In this document: in pieces, positions 47,077 through 56,062 of the stretch
Numbering within the stretch: the stretch's first letter is position 1
Layout: every line of letters starts with the position of its first letter
Assembly (NCBI RefSeq): GCF_012912005.1
Contig: NZ_JABBEA010000001.1
Span: 744,001 to 808,000, forward strand
DNA: 64,000 nt
Source of the DNA: Paenibacillus sp. SZ31
Lineage (GTDB): Bacteria > Bacillota > Bacilli > Paenibacillales > Paenibacillaceae
Reading direction: 5' to 3'
Program-made: the position numbers and the translations under genes
Notes under the pieces: model-generated
Told to the model about the DNA's origin: nothing
What the model saw: only the letters and a program-made list of their open reading frames with translations
Database searches by the model: none

Positions 47077-47115
47077 AAAAAGGGGCTCCGTGCAACATTG
47101 CCGACACGAGCCCCT
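47077..47115 (-). terminator. Intercistronic stem-loop between the two binding-protein genes
   Basis: AGGGGCTC (47081-47088) pairs with GAGCCCCT (47108-47115), with a further GTG/CAC pairing. On the minus strand the stem is followed by five to six T. It can act as a partial terminator or as an mRNA-stabilising hairpin for the first gene of the operon. Confidence 0.7.
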
Positions 47116-47145
47116 GCCTGAATCGTTTGCTGGTGTTAAGTGTTC

Positions 47146-48528
47146 TTACTGTTTGCCGAGTTTATCAATGGCAGCTTGTGCCTGCGCTTTGTATTTCTCA
47201 GCTGTTGCTGTCACGGAAGCATTGTTTTTGATGATATCGTTCACATAATCCCCGAAAGGGTATCCTGTGTAGGCATCATCAAGCAAGATACGGCCTGTTC
47301 CAGCGATGTGCTCGCGAATGATGGCAATATCCTTCTCATCGGTATAGCGACTCTCCAGATAATCCTGACCTGGATACTCTTCAATCTGCGGGATGTCAAA
47401 GGTCTCTTCATAGATTTGGTAGACGATCTTCGGATCCTCCACACCTTTTGGTATGAACTTCGCCGCTGCTGCGTTATTGGCGTAGGTTACCTCTTTGCTA
47501 CCCTGTGGCCCGTTTGGAATCGGTACAACACCGACTGCAAAGGTGAGATCGCCCAATTGCCATTCGGCGGCGGTGAACAAAGCTACGTCTCCATCCTTGA
47601 ACGTATTGCTTTCCTCCCAGTTGGTTTTGTCGCCGGTTTTGACCTTCACGACATTTTCCACGTTATACAGGCGTTTGACGAATTCGGCAGCTTCAATCGT
47701 TTTCGGATCGGATAATCCTTCTTTGCTATTTGCATCATCTACGATCGTGCCACCATTGGCTGCGGTAAAATGGCGAACGACATCAAGGGCCCAGCCAGAA
47801 AATCCGTATACGTCGATTTTGCCATCGTTATTGGTATCTTTGGTTGCCTGTTTGGCGAGTTCCATGAATTTGTCCCAATCCCATTCGCCTTGGTTATACA
47901 GTTCTTGCGGGTCAGGCAATGATAGTTTTTTGAACAAGTCACGGTTATAGTGAAGTCCCAGACCGATGCTGGTAGGAGATTCAAAAGCGTATTCGTTGCC
48001 TGCAATGGCAGGGAATTTAGCAATCAGGTTTGCCTCTTGGTTGATGTTGTTCTCAGGTGTAGTGAATTCGGAGATGGGCAACAGTTGCCCTTTGAGGATA
48101 GCGGGTAGTGCGGATTTGTATTCCATCTGAACGATGTCGGCGAACGGTTCGCCAGCCAGTGCAGACGTTGTGAATTTGTTCATGTACTCTTCGAAAGGTA
48201 CGTTGATGAACTCCAGTTTTACGTTGTATTTCTTCTCGACCTCTGCAATTTTATCGAGTCTGGCCTTATCGGAGGCCGTCTCTCCTGCTGGTTTCAGATC
48301 CCACCATGCCGCAAGCTTGATGACACGTCCACCCAGATCAGGAACATCAACCACAGCTTCTTCTACTGCGCCTTCTTTCTCTGTCTCAGCGACTTCGGTG
48401 CTGTTGCCTGAGTTCGTTGTTCCCTCTGCATCAGTCCCCGTCTGCGCTGTCCCCCCACCACTGCAAGCGGATACAAAAAGCATCACAGCCAATAACATCA
48501 GAGGTAGAACATTCCATCTTCTCATCAT
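47146..48528 (-). CDS. Sugar ABC transporter solute-binding lipoprotein
   Basis: The product has 460 residues. A lipoprotein signal ends in VSAC with the lipidated Cys at 22, then a low-complexity Gly/Thr/Glu linker. The mature part is a type-1 carbohydrate-binding protein (KFTTSALAGEPFADIVQME; YGFSGWALDVVRHFTAANGG). NTEANNINQEA-like and KDTNNDGKIDVYG segments resemble EF-hand-type calcium loops seen in some binding proteins. Start at 48528 with GGGGAGG. It is the first gene of the operon. Confidence 0.92.
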   Translation of the reverse strand: MMRRWNVLPLMLLAVMLFVSACSGGGTAQTGTDAEGTTNSGNSTEVAETEKEGAVEEAVVDVPDLGGRVIKLAAWWDLKPAGETASDKARLDKIAEVEKKYNVKLEFINVPFEEYMNKFTTSALAGEPFADIVQMEYKSALPAILKGQLLPISEFTTPENNINQEANLIAKFPAIAGNEYAFESPTSIGLGLHYNRDLFKKLSLPDPQELYNQGEWDWDKFMELAKQATKDTNNDGKIDVYGFSGWALDVVRHFTAANGGTIVDDANSKEGLSDPKTIEAAEFVKRLYNVENVVKVKTGDKTNWEESNTFKDGDVALFTAAEWQLGDLTFAVGVVPIPNGPQGSKEVTYANNAAAAKFIPKGVEDPKIVYQIYEETFDIPQIEEYPGQDYLESRYTDEKDIAIIREHIAGTGRILLDDAYTGYPFGDYVNDIIKNNASVTATAEKYKAQAQAAIDKLGKQ

Positions 48529-48637
48529 GATTTTAACAACCTCCCCGAATGTGTATACCAATCATGGTTCACCCTACATCCTTAACCCCGCTCATCAACC
48601 AATCGAAAATAAACGACCACCACCATTTGTTATTTTC

Positions 48638-48687
48638 TTGTTTGTTTTTGACAAACAAAATTTAACACAGCAAAATGTAAGCGTCAA
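48638..48687 (-). promoter_or_regulatory. Operon promoter with downstream operator
   Basis: On the minus strand: -35 TTGACG (48682-48687), 17-base spacer, -10 TAAATT (48659-48664). Just past it lies an inverted repeat TTGTTTG-7-CAAACAA (48638-48658), where transcription would begin. It drives the binding-protein gene at 48528. The repeat is a good place for the divergent LacI-type regulator. Confidence 0.5.
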
Positions 48688-48816
48688 CATTTTTGTTGTT
48701 AACATTTTCTATTTATTCTGATAAAATGCTGATTAAGCTCAAATTTTCCTGTATTACAGCTTATTCATGAGTACGTCCACTAAGTACACGCTTATTGAAA
48801 GCAGTGGTCATTTTCG

Positions 48817-48849
48817 TTATTTTGTTATTTTGTAAAAATAACAAAATAA
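48817..48849. repeat. 33-bp perfect palindrome, candidate operator
   Basis: TTATTTTGTTATTTT (48817-48831), three bases, then its exact reverse complement (48835-48849). It lies between the operon promoter and the LacI gene. It carries no G/C-rich stem or unpaired T run typical of a terminator, so a protein-binding site is more likely. Confidence 0.45.
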
Positions 48850-48990
48850 TAATTCACAAGACAAAATTCGTCATACTATCTGAAAATGTGCTTACCTTCA
48901 TGTTCAATGTCTATCGTAAAATGCTGTGCATCACTAACATTTTGAATTCTCTGTCCGTTATTAGATTAAGAGAAATACATCATGCTATAC

Positions 48991-49154
48991 TAGGGCGTGT
49001 CTTAAATCTCACTTAAGGGCATCTTTCACCGCCTTTTCGCCCCCTGCTGCGTCACTTTCTCTTGACGTACCCCGGTACGCCTGCGAAAAAGCTCCTGGCC
49101 TGGAACGAAAATTCGGCAAAATCTGCTCCTTTCGGAGTTATAAGATACGCCCTA
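48991..49154. mobile_element. MITE-like palindromic element
   Basis: This 164-base element is bounded by imperfect inverted ends TAGGGCGTGTCTTA (left) and TAAGATACGCCCTA (right), with TA at each edge, as expected for a TA target duplication. Inside are further inverted segments (GCCTTTTCGC and GCGAAAAAGC around CGTACCCCGGTACG). It codes for nothing. The pattern fits a non-autonomous element moved by an IS630/mariner-type transposase. Only one copy lies in this window. Confidence 0.55.
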
Positions 49155-49161
49155 GAATCAG

Positions 49162-49177
49162 TTGGATATCGCTCCAA
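49162..49177. promoter_or_regulatory. Short inverted repeat before the LacI gene
   Basis: TTGGA-6-TCCAA lies 38 bases before the start codon of the regulator. It could be an autoregulatory operator. The arms are short, so this is a weak call. Confidence 0.25.
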
Positions 49178-49214
49178 ATAAGGAATACGGCAGAACTACG
49201 AGTGTAAGGATGGT

Positions 49215-50255
49215 ATGATGAAGACGAAGGTAACAATTCAGGAAATTGCACATTTTACGGGTTTGTCGAAATTCGCGGTATCACGGGCTTTGTCTGGAAA
49301 ATCGGGAGTTAGCGATCAGACGAGGGATGTCATTCTAAAGGCCGCCGGCAAACTTGGATATTTTAAAGATAACAGCATGTTGTCTGGTGAACTGTATAAC
49401 AGCAATGAATCTCAGGACCCGAAGAACACCCGTTCAAGCGGTACGATCTTAATTTTATTTCCCAATGTTCGGTATCAAAATCAAGAGTCCGTATACTGGG
49501 GACCTGTATTTAACGGGATCTCGTCCAAGCTGAATCAGAAAGGCATTAATATTCTGACGCTAACGGAACCATCAGCAGACCAGTTGTTCACCTTGTTAAA
49601 TCCGGATGCCATTCGGGGAATCATCACCGTCGGCTCCATCTCCACGCCAATTCTGCTTGAAATCAAGCGGCTTGGTATTCCGGTCGTGATGGTGGATCAT
49701 CTGGACCCTGTTTTCCACAGTGACAGCATATTCACCGATAACTTTGCATCCATGCGGGAGATCATGCTCTATTTGCTCCGCAAGGGCTTCAAGACCTTCC
49801 AGTTCGTCGGCAATATCAGTGATGCTCATAGCTTCTATGAACGCTGGATTGCTTATACTTCTGTGCTCATCGGTCACGGGATGGAAATAAACCAGATTCC
49901 CGAGCTGAGTAATCAGGCCTTGGATGAGTTCCGCCAGACGTTCACTTCGGTGATCCATAAGGATAACCTGCCTGAAGTTTTTGTATGTGCGAATGATTTC
50001 TATGGGCTATACACTATAGAAGCCCTTGAGAGTATGGGGATTCGTGTACCCGATCAGTGTGTTGTCACCGGGTTTGATAATCTATACGACAACATTCCAT
50101 TACTGGCCACAGTCAATGTGAACAAAGAGTTGCTGGGCTCACGTGCAGTGGATCAGATGTTATGGCGCATTGCGAACCCAGAGAGCAGCGTAGAGAAAAA
50201 GCTGATTCTTGCTGATGTCATTATTCGTGAACAGTTCGGCAGACATAGTGGATAA
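49215..50255 (+). CDS. LacI-family transcriptional regulator
   Basis: The product has 346 residues. The N-terminal helix-turn-helix is TIQEIAHFTGLSKFAVSRAL (residues ~5-26) followed by the SGKSGVSDQTRDVILKAAGKLGY hinge helix region (described in two parts here). The C-terminal domain is a periplasmic-binding-like sugar sensor (VVMVDHLDPVFHSDSI; CVVTGFDNLYDNIP). It diverges from the mannan operon and is its likely regulator. Several ATG codons lie at the start (49210 out of frame; 49215 and 49218 in frame) behind AAGGATGG. Confidence 0.9.
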   Translation: MMKTKVTIQEIAHFTGLSKFAVSRALSGKSGVSDQTRDVILKAAGKLGYFKDNSMLSGELYNSNESQDPKNTRSSGTILILFPNVRYQNQESVYWGPVFNGISSKLNQKGINILTLTEPSADQLFTLLNPDAIRGIITVGSISTPILLEIKRLGIPVVMVDHLDPVFHSDSIFTDNFASMREIMLYLLRKGFKTFQFVGNISDAHSFYERWIAYTSVLIGHGMEINQIPELSNQALDEFRQTFTSVIHKDNLPEVFVCANDFYGLYTIEALESMGIRVPDQCVVTGFDNLYDNIPLLATVNVNKELLGSRAVDQMLWRIANPESSVEKKLILADVIIREQFGRHSG

Positions 50256-50265
50256 AAGCACGCCA

Positions 50266-50305
50266 AATACCCCTTTAACCGTATTCGTGCGGCTATAGGG
50301 GTATT
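50266..50305. terminator. Hairpin between convergent LacI and DUF4272 genes
   Basis: AATACCCCT (50266-50274) pairs with AGGGGTATT (50297-50305), with inner TA and CCG/CGG pairs. The T run is short on either strand, so it is a probable rather than a clear terminator. Confidence 0.55.
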
Positions 50306-50336
50306 GACATTGTTGTATGTTGTGTAATATCCCGAT

Positions 50337-51515
50337 CTACGTATCTGTGCGCACATCATCCCAGTCCTGATCCAGGTAACAGATCAGCCAGTTCAATGCA
50401 CGGTGACGCTCATAAGCCACTCCGCCATTCAGACCAGCAGGAGGTGTTTTGTCATTTACACGACTATCTACGCACACCCAGTTGTATCGGTAGATCAGAT
50501 CTGCTTCATCCAGAATCTCGCTCTTGCTACGCAGAGATGCATCCGAGAGAAAGTCCCTAAAGCTATCCTTCTGCTGCAAATAACCGACATCCTTCCCTAC
50601 GTTACACAACTCCGTTGGTGCACCCAGTTCCTTCACATAACCAAGCGCCCACAACATCACGTGGTACGCTTCATATCCCCAGGAAAAGGAGATGATCTCC
50701 TGCTGCTCTGCTCCGTGCTGGTTGATAAACCTCTTCTCTACGGGTGAGAAAAAGGAGTCAGCCTCATACTTGTTGATCACTTCCTGAACCAGTGCTGCGG
50801 TATCATCCGCACTTTCACCAGCTCCCAGACACTCTCCCTTAAGCGCGGCAAGACATAGGGCAACCGCACGGCGCGCGACTTCCTCTTTACTCCGAGCCGT
50901 GGTGTGCTCGTCGCCGGATCTGGCAGGCAAGTTCGCATTAAACGGAATTCCTTGTTCGGTTAAGCGTTGCTCTGACCTCGCTTTACGTTGAACCGCAGAC
51001 TCCGACTGCGGTCTGCTACCATCAAGGAAACTGGTGTGCGCTGTCACCGTGTAATCCTCTACCTCAGATTCTCCATTCATATCCAGCAATAGCTGGCCTT
51101 GTGCGTTCAGCAGAGATCCACCTCCCCAGAAGATAACAGCATCTAGCGCATCAGCCAACCGTAATAACTCGCCGAAGAATTCTTCCGAGATATCCTCTTC
51201 CGTCTCAATACCAACCACCATGTTCAATGTGGAACATTTGATCAATACCTTTTCCTGGAGCGCAGCATTGCGCCCCTCAATCTGACTCAAAAATCCAAGC
51301 ATCCCCTGAATCATTGTCGTAAATTCCTCAGGATGTGTCTGGCTGGTCATGATATTAAAGCCCTTTGTTTTCTTACTAAACCATTTCTTCTGAGTCACTT
51401 GAATATGTGTCTTGTCTTCCCGGCGCTCAATCGCATCCTCTGGATAAATGGATTGAACTCGTTCAAACAGCTGATCCAGGTCAAACTGAGAGCTATATAT
51501 CGCACAATTTCTCAT
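50337..51515 (-). CDS. DUF4272 domain protein
   Basis: The product has 392 residues. The second half carries the DUF4272 domain (RSEQRLTEQGIPFNANLPA, then WGYEAYHVMLWALGYVKEL). The first ~170 residues form a separate region with an EDISEEFFGELLRLADALDA helix and a FWGGGSLLNAQGQLLLD strand pair. Cytoplasmic; function unknown. Start at 51515 (MRNCAIYSSQ) with GAGGGTGAA; the GTG frame at 51524 overlaps that site. It lies 21 bases after rtcB and is probably co-transcribed. Confidence 0.82.
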   Translation of the reverse strand: MRNCAIYSSQFDLDQLFERVQSIYPEDAIERREDKTHIQVTQKKWFSKKTKGFNIMTSQTHPEEFTTMIQGMLGFLSQIEGRNAALQEKVLIKCSTLNMVVGIETEEDISEEFFGELLRLADALDAVIFWGGGSLLNAQGQLLLDMNGESEVEDYTVTAHTSFLDGSRPQSESAVQRKARSEQRLTEQGIPFNANLPARSGDEHTTARSKEEVARRAVALCLAALKGECLGAGESADDTAALVQEVINKYEADSFFSPVEKRFINQHGAEQQEIISFSWGYEAYHVMLWALGYVKELGAPTELCNVGKDVGYLQQKDSFRDFLSDASLRSKSEILDEADLIYRYNWVCVDSRVNDKTPPAGLNGGVAYERHRALNWLICYLDQDWDDVRTDT

Positions 51516-51536
51516 GAAGTTCACCCTCTTTTCTGA

Positions 51537-52757
51537 CTAATCCTTATACGGATCGAATTCATTGCCTCCGGCCATGGCAACCCCTACCGGGCGCAGTACA
51601 TGGTTTATTTTCAGCGTATTCGCATGTGCGTTCAGTACGTCTTGCAGTGTCTTGTACACAAACGGACTTTCGTCCGTGCCTGCTCCCCGCAGTTCCACGC
51701 CATAGGCGCGAATCGCCTCATGCATCTGTGCTTCGCTAATCTCACCGCCCATGCGTGTGCGCAGCTTGTAATTCATTTTGCCAGCCGCCTGGGTCCTGCT
51801 CATCGTACGCCCTGCTCCGTGCACAGTGCTGCGGAATGATTCGGTATTCTCCTCGCTATGGATACCCTCCACAATGACCGAGATATCGCCCATACTTCCT
51901 CCAACAAAACCAAGTTGCCCAGGTGCCAGCGGCGTTGCGCCTTTGCGGACCACGACTACCTCTTCACCCATGTGTTGTTCTTTCCAGGCAAAATTATGAT
52001 GGTTATGTATGGCATATTCGGCACTTGCCCCGAGAATTCCGAGCACCTGTTCAATGACATAATCACGTCCTGCATAGGCGTATCGGCCCGTCAAGGTCAT
52101 TGCGTCCCAATACATATCACCCATTTCACTATTCAGGTCAAACAATGTAGGTGGCTGATCCATCGATTCGCCCGGAGCTTTGCCACTGAACTGACGTCCA
52201 GCAGCAAGGTTAAGGAATCCACTTGCCACTTTGTGACCGAACCCGCGGCTGCCAAAATGATTCGCAATCCATACCTTTCCCGTTGCCTCTTCTACAAAAA
52301 TATCCACGAAATGATTACCACTGCCTACGGTTCCGAGTTGGTTGCGTGCGAGGGTATTCAGCTTATGCTGTAATCCCGGCTCTATGGTATCAAACAGCTT
52401 CCAGCTCGCATCGTCGAACAGCTCATGATCCACGGGTGTTGGATTGTTGCGGCCCACGCCGAAAGATATGGTCGAATTGATGTCATCCATAATCGTTACA
52501 ATCTGATCCCGAATATCGTCCCACATCAGATTTGTGCGCACTGCTTTGTTGCCACAGCCAATATCATATCCGACACCTGACGGACTGATCATATTCCGAT
52601 AAGCGACAACACCACCGATGGGTTGCGAGTAACCTTTGTGATGGTCAGCCATTAGAACCACACCCAGTACATCTCCATATTGCGAGCAAGTCACTGCCTG
52701 ACTTACGGCGTTCTCCAGCGGCTCCCCCCAGACTTTAATGTTATCTACGATACGCAT
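51537..52757 (-). CDS. rtcB: RtcB family RNA ligase-like protein
   Basis: RtcB joins RNA 2',3'-cyclic phosphate or 3'-phosphate ends to 5'-OH ends using GTP and Mn. The product has 406 residues. Metal-binding and active-site blocks are intact: GYDIGCGNKAVRT, GTVGSGNHFVDI, IANHFGSRGFGHKVA, IHNHHNFAWKE and VHGAGRTMSRTQA. In bacteria it is used for RNA repair. It leads a two-gene unit with the DUF4272 gene. No RtcA (RNA cyclase) or RtcR is nearby, unlike in E. coli. Confidence 0.93.
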   Translation of the reverse strand: MRIVDNIKVWGEPLENAVSQAVTCSQYGDVLGVVLMADHHKGYSQPIGGVVAYRNMISPSGVGYDIGCGNKAVRTNLMWDDIRDQIVTIMDDINSTISFGVGRNNPTPVDHELFDDASWKLFDTIEPGLQHKLNTLARNQLGTVGSGNHFVDIFVEEATGKVWIANHFGSRGFGHKVASGFLNLAAGRQFSGKAPGESMDQPPTLFDLNSEMGDMYWDAMTLTGRYAYAGRDYVIEQVLGILGASAEYAIHNHHNFAWKEQHMGEEVVVVRKGATPLAPGQLGFVGGSMGDISVIVEGIHSEENTESFRSTVHGAGRTMSRTQAAGKMNYKLRTRMGGEISEAQMHEAIRAYGVELRGAGTDESPFVYKTLQDVLNAHANTLKINHVLRPVGVAMAGGNEFDPYKD

Positions 52758-52849
52758 AATCGTGTTAACCTCCTATGTATTTTTTTGAAAATTCATCTTA
52801 TATTTCTATCTGTTGCTCTCATTAGTTTAACAAAGATCAGCTCAGTTAA

Positions 52850-53284
52850 TTAGAAATGCTTCCGATAACCCTGAACCTTCTCATCCTTGAAACCCAACTT
52901 TTCATAGAATATATGCGCTTCCTTGCGCTGATCGCCAGACACCAGAATCATGTAACCACAACCAAGATCTTTCGCAATCCGCTCAATCTGGAGCATTAAT
53001 TTCTGCCCAATCCCCTGTCTGCGTACCTGATCCGATACAATCACATTCTCCACAACCATGAACGGTTTGCATGGGCCCACCAGATCCATACACTCAATCC
53101 CCATAACGGACCCGACCAGTTTGCCATTGTAAAATGCCCCAAGCACATGATAATGACCATTCTGCTGTATGTAATGAAACATCTTTTTCATCTGCTGCTC
53201 ATTGGTAGGCATTCCCATCAACTCATCATACAGTTTGCTTAAACCCGGCAGATCCTGTAGTTCAATGGCTTTGATCGTAACCAT
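52850..53284 (-). CDS. GNAT family N-acetyltransferase
   Basis: The product has 144 residues. The acetyl-CoA loop is VSDQVRRQGIGQKLM, and the C-terminal block is AHIFYEKLGFKDEKVQGYRK. VENVIVSDQ (strand 4) precedes the loop, as in most small GNATs. The ATG at 53284 is chosen over a TTG two codons earlier; both share the GGGGG site. The acceptor is unknown. Confidence 0.87.
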   Translation of the reverse strand: MVTIKAIELQDLPGLSKLYDELMGMPTNEQQMKKMFHYIQQNGHYHVLGAFYNGKLVGSVMGIECMDLVGPCKPFMVVENVIVSDQVRRQGIGQKLMLQIERIAKDLGCGYMILVSGDQRKEAHIFYEKLGFKDEKVQGYRKHF

Positions 53285-53346
53285 ACTCAATATATCCCCC
53301 TGACGTTCTCTCTTATTTGGTATTATTTGGTATTCTATATTCTATC

Positions 53347-53772
53347 TTAAGCGAGATCTTTCTTGAAATAATAATGGCAATGCCCTGTTGGAGCATTCTC
53401 GATGGTTGTGATCAATTGGTATCCGTGCTTCTTGTAAAATTCCGGAGCCTGGTATGAGAATGTATTCAGCATAATAAAATCACAGGATTTCTCACGCGCA
53501 ATGCCCTCCACCTCAAGTAGCAATTGGGAGCCGTATCCCCGATGCCGCTGATCGGAGTCCACCCAAAGGATATCAAGCTCTAGCCAGTTCCAGCAAAGGG
53601 TACTGAGCACTCCTGCGACAATTTCACCAGCCTCATTTTTGATATTAAAATTCAATTCTTCATACCGATTCTTCAGTTCATCGCTCACATGAGCTGCATT
53701 ATATGCGACTAATTGCTGACGAACATACGCCGATTCTTCTGAAGTACTTTGATTAATGTTTAACTGAGACAT
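53347..53772 (-). CDS. GNAT family N-acetyltransferase
   Basis: The product has 141 residues. LDILWVDSDQRHRGYGSQLL is the strand-4/acetyl-CoA loop, and FYKKHGYQLITTIENAP follows near the end. The layout, with N-terminal sequence NAAHVSDELKNRYEELNFN, resembles Bacillus YkkB/YhhY-like small acetyltransferases. The ATG at 53772 (MSQLNINQST) follows GGGGAG. It is divergent to the 56-residue gene at 53878. Confidence 0.86.
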   Translation of the reverse strand: MSQLNINQSTSEESAYVRQQLVAYNAAHVSDELKNRYEELNFNIKNEAGEIVAGVLSTLCWNWLELDILWVDSDQRHRGYGSQLLLEVEGIAREKSCDFIMLNTFSYQAPEFYKKHGYQLITTIENAPTGHCHYYFKKDLA

Positions 53773-53877
53773 CTTCTTTTCTACTCCCCTCATTTCACCG
53801 TTATACATGAATCAGAATCATGGACTCCTGTAGATACGATTACTGTTGAGGTGATGCCTCATGGAGAGAGTTCCGAG

Positions 53878-54048
53878 ATGACATTTACACAACATATTAT
53901 CGTTCCCCATGAAGAAGGCTGGACTAGGGACGATATTGAAAAAGCAATCCGTGAATACAACAGCGGTTCTGAGCAGGGATGGCATATGATGTTCGAAGGT
54001 TTAAAACAACTGCTCGAAACGGGTGAAATCAACTACCCATCCCAATAG
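53878..54048 (+). CDS. Small hypothetical protein (56 aa)
   Basis: The product has 56 residues, acidic and probably folded (HHIIVPHEEGW-type start; REYNSGSEQGWHMMFEG in the middle). The ATG at 53878 has GGAGAGAG upstream. The longer GTG frame from 53851 begins inside a GAGGTGATG stretch and is less likely. It is followed at once by a strong hairpin terminator, which supports a real short transcript. The function is unknown. Confidence 0.55.
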   Translation: MTFTQHIIVPHEEGWTRDDIEKAIREYNSGSEQGWHMMFEGLKQLLETGEINYPSQ

Positions 54049-54059
54049 AAAGCAAGAAA

Positions 54060-54093
54060 AAAGGGCAGTCTGTGCACAATACAGCTGCCCTTT
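54060..54093. terminator. Bidirectional terminator, small gene / BceB-like gene
   Basis: AAAGGGCAG (54060-54068) pairs with CTGCCCTTT (54085-54093), with a CTGT/ACAG inner stem. Six T follow on the minus strand. Confidence 0.85.
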
Positions 54094-54136
54094 ACTCAAT
54101 CTATTTTGATATATCAGCATACTCCTGGACCCAATT

Positions 54137-56062
54137 CTATAGTGCTTCCTTAATTACCCGCTTATAGTACCACACAGACAGCAGGCCAAAAATCGAATAT
54201 AACAATGTATAGACTATCATGACAATGACCGTGGGTGTCGCCAGTTCCGTACCAAAGAAAAACCAACCTGATTTCACGGCAAAGTAACTATGACTCAACC
54301 CCACCACAAGCGGAATACCAAAGTTAAACAACTGCTTGATCTGAATTCCTCTCAACAGATTGCTTTGCGTGAATCCAAGTTTACGAAGAATGGTATAATT
54401 CCCCTTCTCCTCTTCACTCTCGTTCATTTGTTTAAAGTACAGGATACATCCCGATGTAATCAAGAATGTTAGACCAAGGAAACCAACAATGAACATAATC
54501 AGTCCCATATTGTTACGTTGGTTATTTCTGAACTCAATCTGGGAGAAGCTCGGTGCTTCCAATTGCTGCTCCTTATATACGGCATATGCCTCTTCAGCCT
54601 GCCCTTCGTTCAGAATACGCACACCATAGTAATCAGCCCGCTCGGGTTTCTGAAGCTCGGGATCGAGATCCTGTCGCAGCTGCTGATATACCGTTTCATG
54701 CACTACCGCAACCGGCGTACCCCCAGTATAGTACGAAGGAAGTACTCCCTGTTTGGTGGTTCCGATCAGGTGCTGGTCCAGCGTTCGCTTCAATCCATGC
54801 AAGACGATTGGACCTTTCTCCTGAATGGTAATCAACTGCTGAATGGCATTTCCATATCCCATGAAAACCACTTCACCTGGCTTCAGATCAATATTATCTA
54901 CTATCTTGTCACTCAACACACTACTGAACAGGTACTGGTCCGCCATGGACTCATCCATCACTTCATGAGCATCAATTTCAATGTAAATGGGCTGTCTATA
55001 ATTCTCCTCATATGGAATCTGTTTGTGTTCCAACTCCGCTACAAAGCGATTTTTCACATCTATCTGAGCAAATGAAAAATCCTCCGGCAAGCTTTCCTTG
55101 GCCTGAGCCTCTGCCGAATAATACGAAATGTAACTGAGTGACAGCATGCCAATAGCAAGCGCCGACACGGTTGTAATAATTGTAAGCAGCAATGCGTTGG
55201 ACTTCATGCGGAACATGATTGAAGACAAAGACAACACCTCATGAATGGTAAGGTATCCGTTTTTACTTTTGCGAATCAGATTAAAAATAAAACTTACCGA
55301 ACCCTTATAGAACAGGTATGTCCCCAGTATGACCGAGAAGAGAATCAGGATCATCGTATACATCAACTGCTGCATATCCATTGCCTCACCGCTAAACAGC
55401 CGTGCAGACATGAAGTATCCATACACAATCAGAGCAATGCCCAAGACGCCAACAATCATCTGTCCGACAGACATCTTCTGCACCTGCAGCTCCGAAGTGG
55501 CCGACACCCGAAAGAGCGAGAGAATGCTCTGTCTCTTGATAAAAGTGTAGTTCATCAGCATGATGAGCAGGTATATGACCGTAAAGACAATGACCGTTTG
55601 CAGCAAGGCCATTGGTGAGAAGTACAGTTTCGTAATCGCATCGACACCGAGAATTTTGAACAAGATCATCAATACCAGCTTGGACGCAAGAAACCCAATT
55701 AACACACCAATAGCCATGGAGCCAAAATAAAGGATACTGTTCTCCGCACTCAAAATGCCAAAAATTCTGCCCTTCGTCAGTCCAATCAATTGAAATAATC
55801 CAATTTCTTTGCTACGCCGCTTGATAAAGATCGTATTGGCATAGAGCAAAAAGATGCCGACAATGACGATTAACAGTACCGAAGATGCGCCTATAGCCGC
55901 CGCACCTTTCGTTGAAGCAGCCACCTCATCCATGGAAGGATCATACTGTAACGTCACAAAGGAAAAATATAAGGCCACACTGAACACAAGCGCAAATACA
56001 TAGAGATAATAATTCTTCAGATTTTTCCTGAGATTGCGGAAGATAATATAATTCAAGCTCAT
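54137..56062 (-). CDS. BceB-like ABC transporter permease
   Basis: The product has 641 residues with ten predicted helices and a large extracellular domain of about 200 residues between helices 7 and 8, the mark of BceB-type transporters. FtsX-type segments include [20 protein letters not shown] and [18 protein letters not shown]. In this family the permease both senses and removes peptide antibiotics and signals to the partner kinase. The ATG overlaps the stop of the ATPase gene by four bases. The inducing peptide (bacitracin, lantibiotics or other) is not determined by sequence. Confidence 0.92.
   Translation of the reverse strand: MSLNYIIFRNLRKNLKNYYLYVFALVFSVALYFSFVTLQYDPSMDEVAASTKGAAAIGASSVLLIVIVGIFLLYANTIFIKRRSKEIGLFQLIGLTKGRIFGILSAENSILYFGSMAIGVLIGFLASKLVLMILFKILGVDAITKLYFSPMALLQTVIVFTVIYLLIMLMNYTFIKRQSILSLFRVSATSELQVQKMSVGQMIVGVLGIALIVYGYFMSARLFSGEAMDMQQLMYTMILILFSVILGTYLFYKGSVSFIFNLIRKSKNGYLTIHEVLSLSSIMFRMKSNALLLTIITTVSALAIGMLSLSYISYYSAEAQAKESLPEDFSFAQIDVKNRFVAELEHKQIPYEENYRQPIYIEIDAHEVMDESMADQYLFSSVLSDKIVDNIDLKPGEVVFMGYGNAIQQLITIQEKGPIVLHGLKRTLDQHLIGTTKQGVLPSYYTGGTPVAVVHETVYQQLRQDLDPELQKPERADYYGVRILNEGQAEEAYAVYKEQQLEAPSFSQIEFRNNQRNNMGLIMFIVGFLGLTFLITSGCILYFKQMNESEEEKGNYTILRKLGFTQSNLLRGIQIKQLFNFGIPLVVGLSHSYFAVKSGWFFFGTELATPTVIVMIVYTLLYSIFGLLSVWYYKRVIKEAL

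Noticed and set aside
48796..48811. Possible catabolite-responsive element upstream of the mannan operon
   Set aside because: TGAAAGCAGTGGTCA has an extra base and lacks the central CG of the cre consensus.
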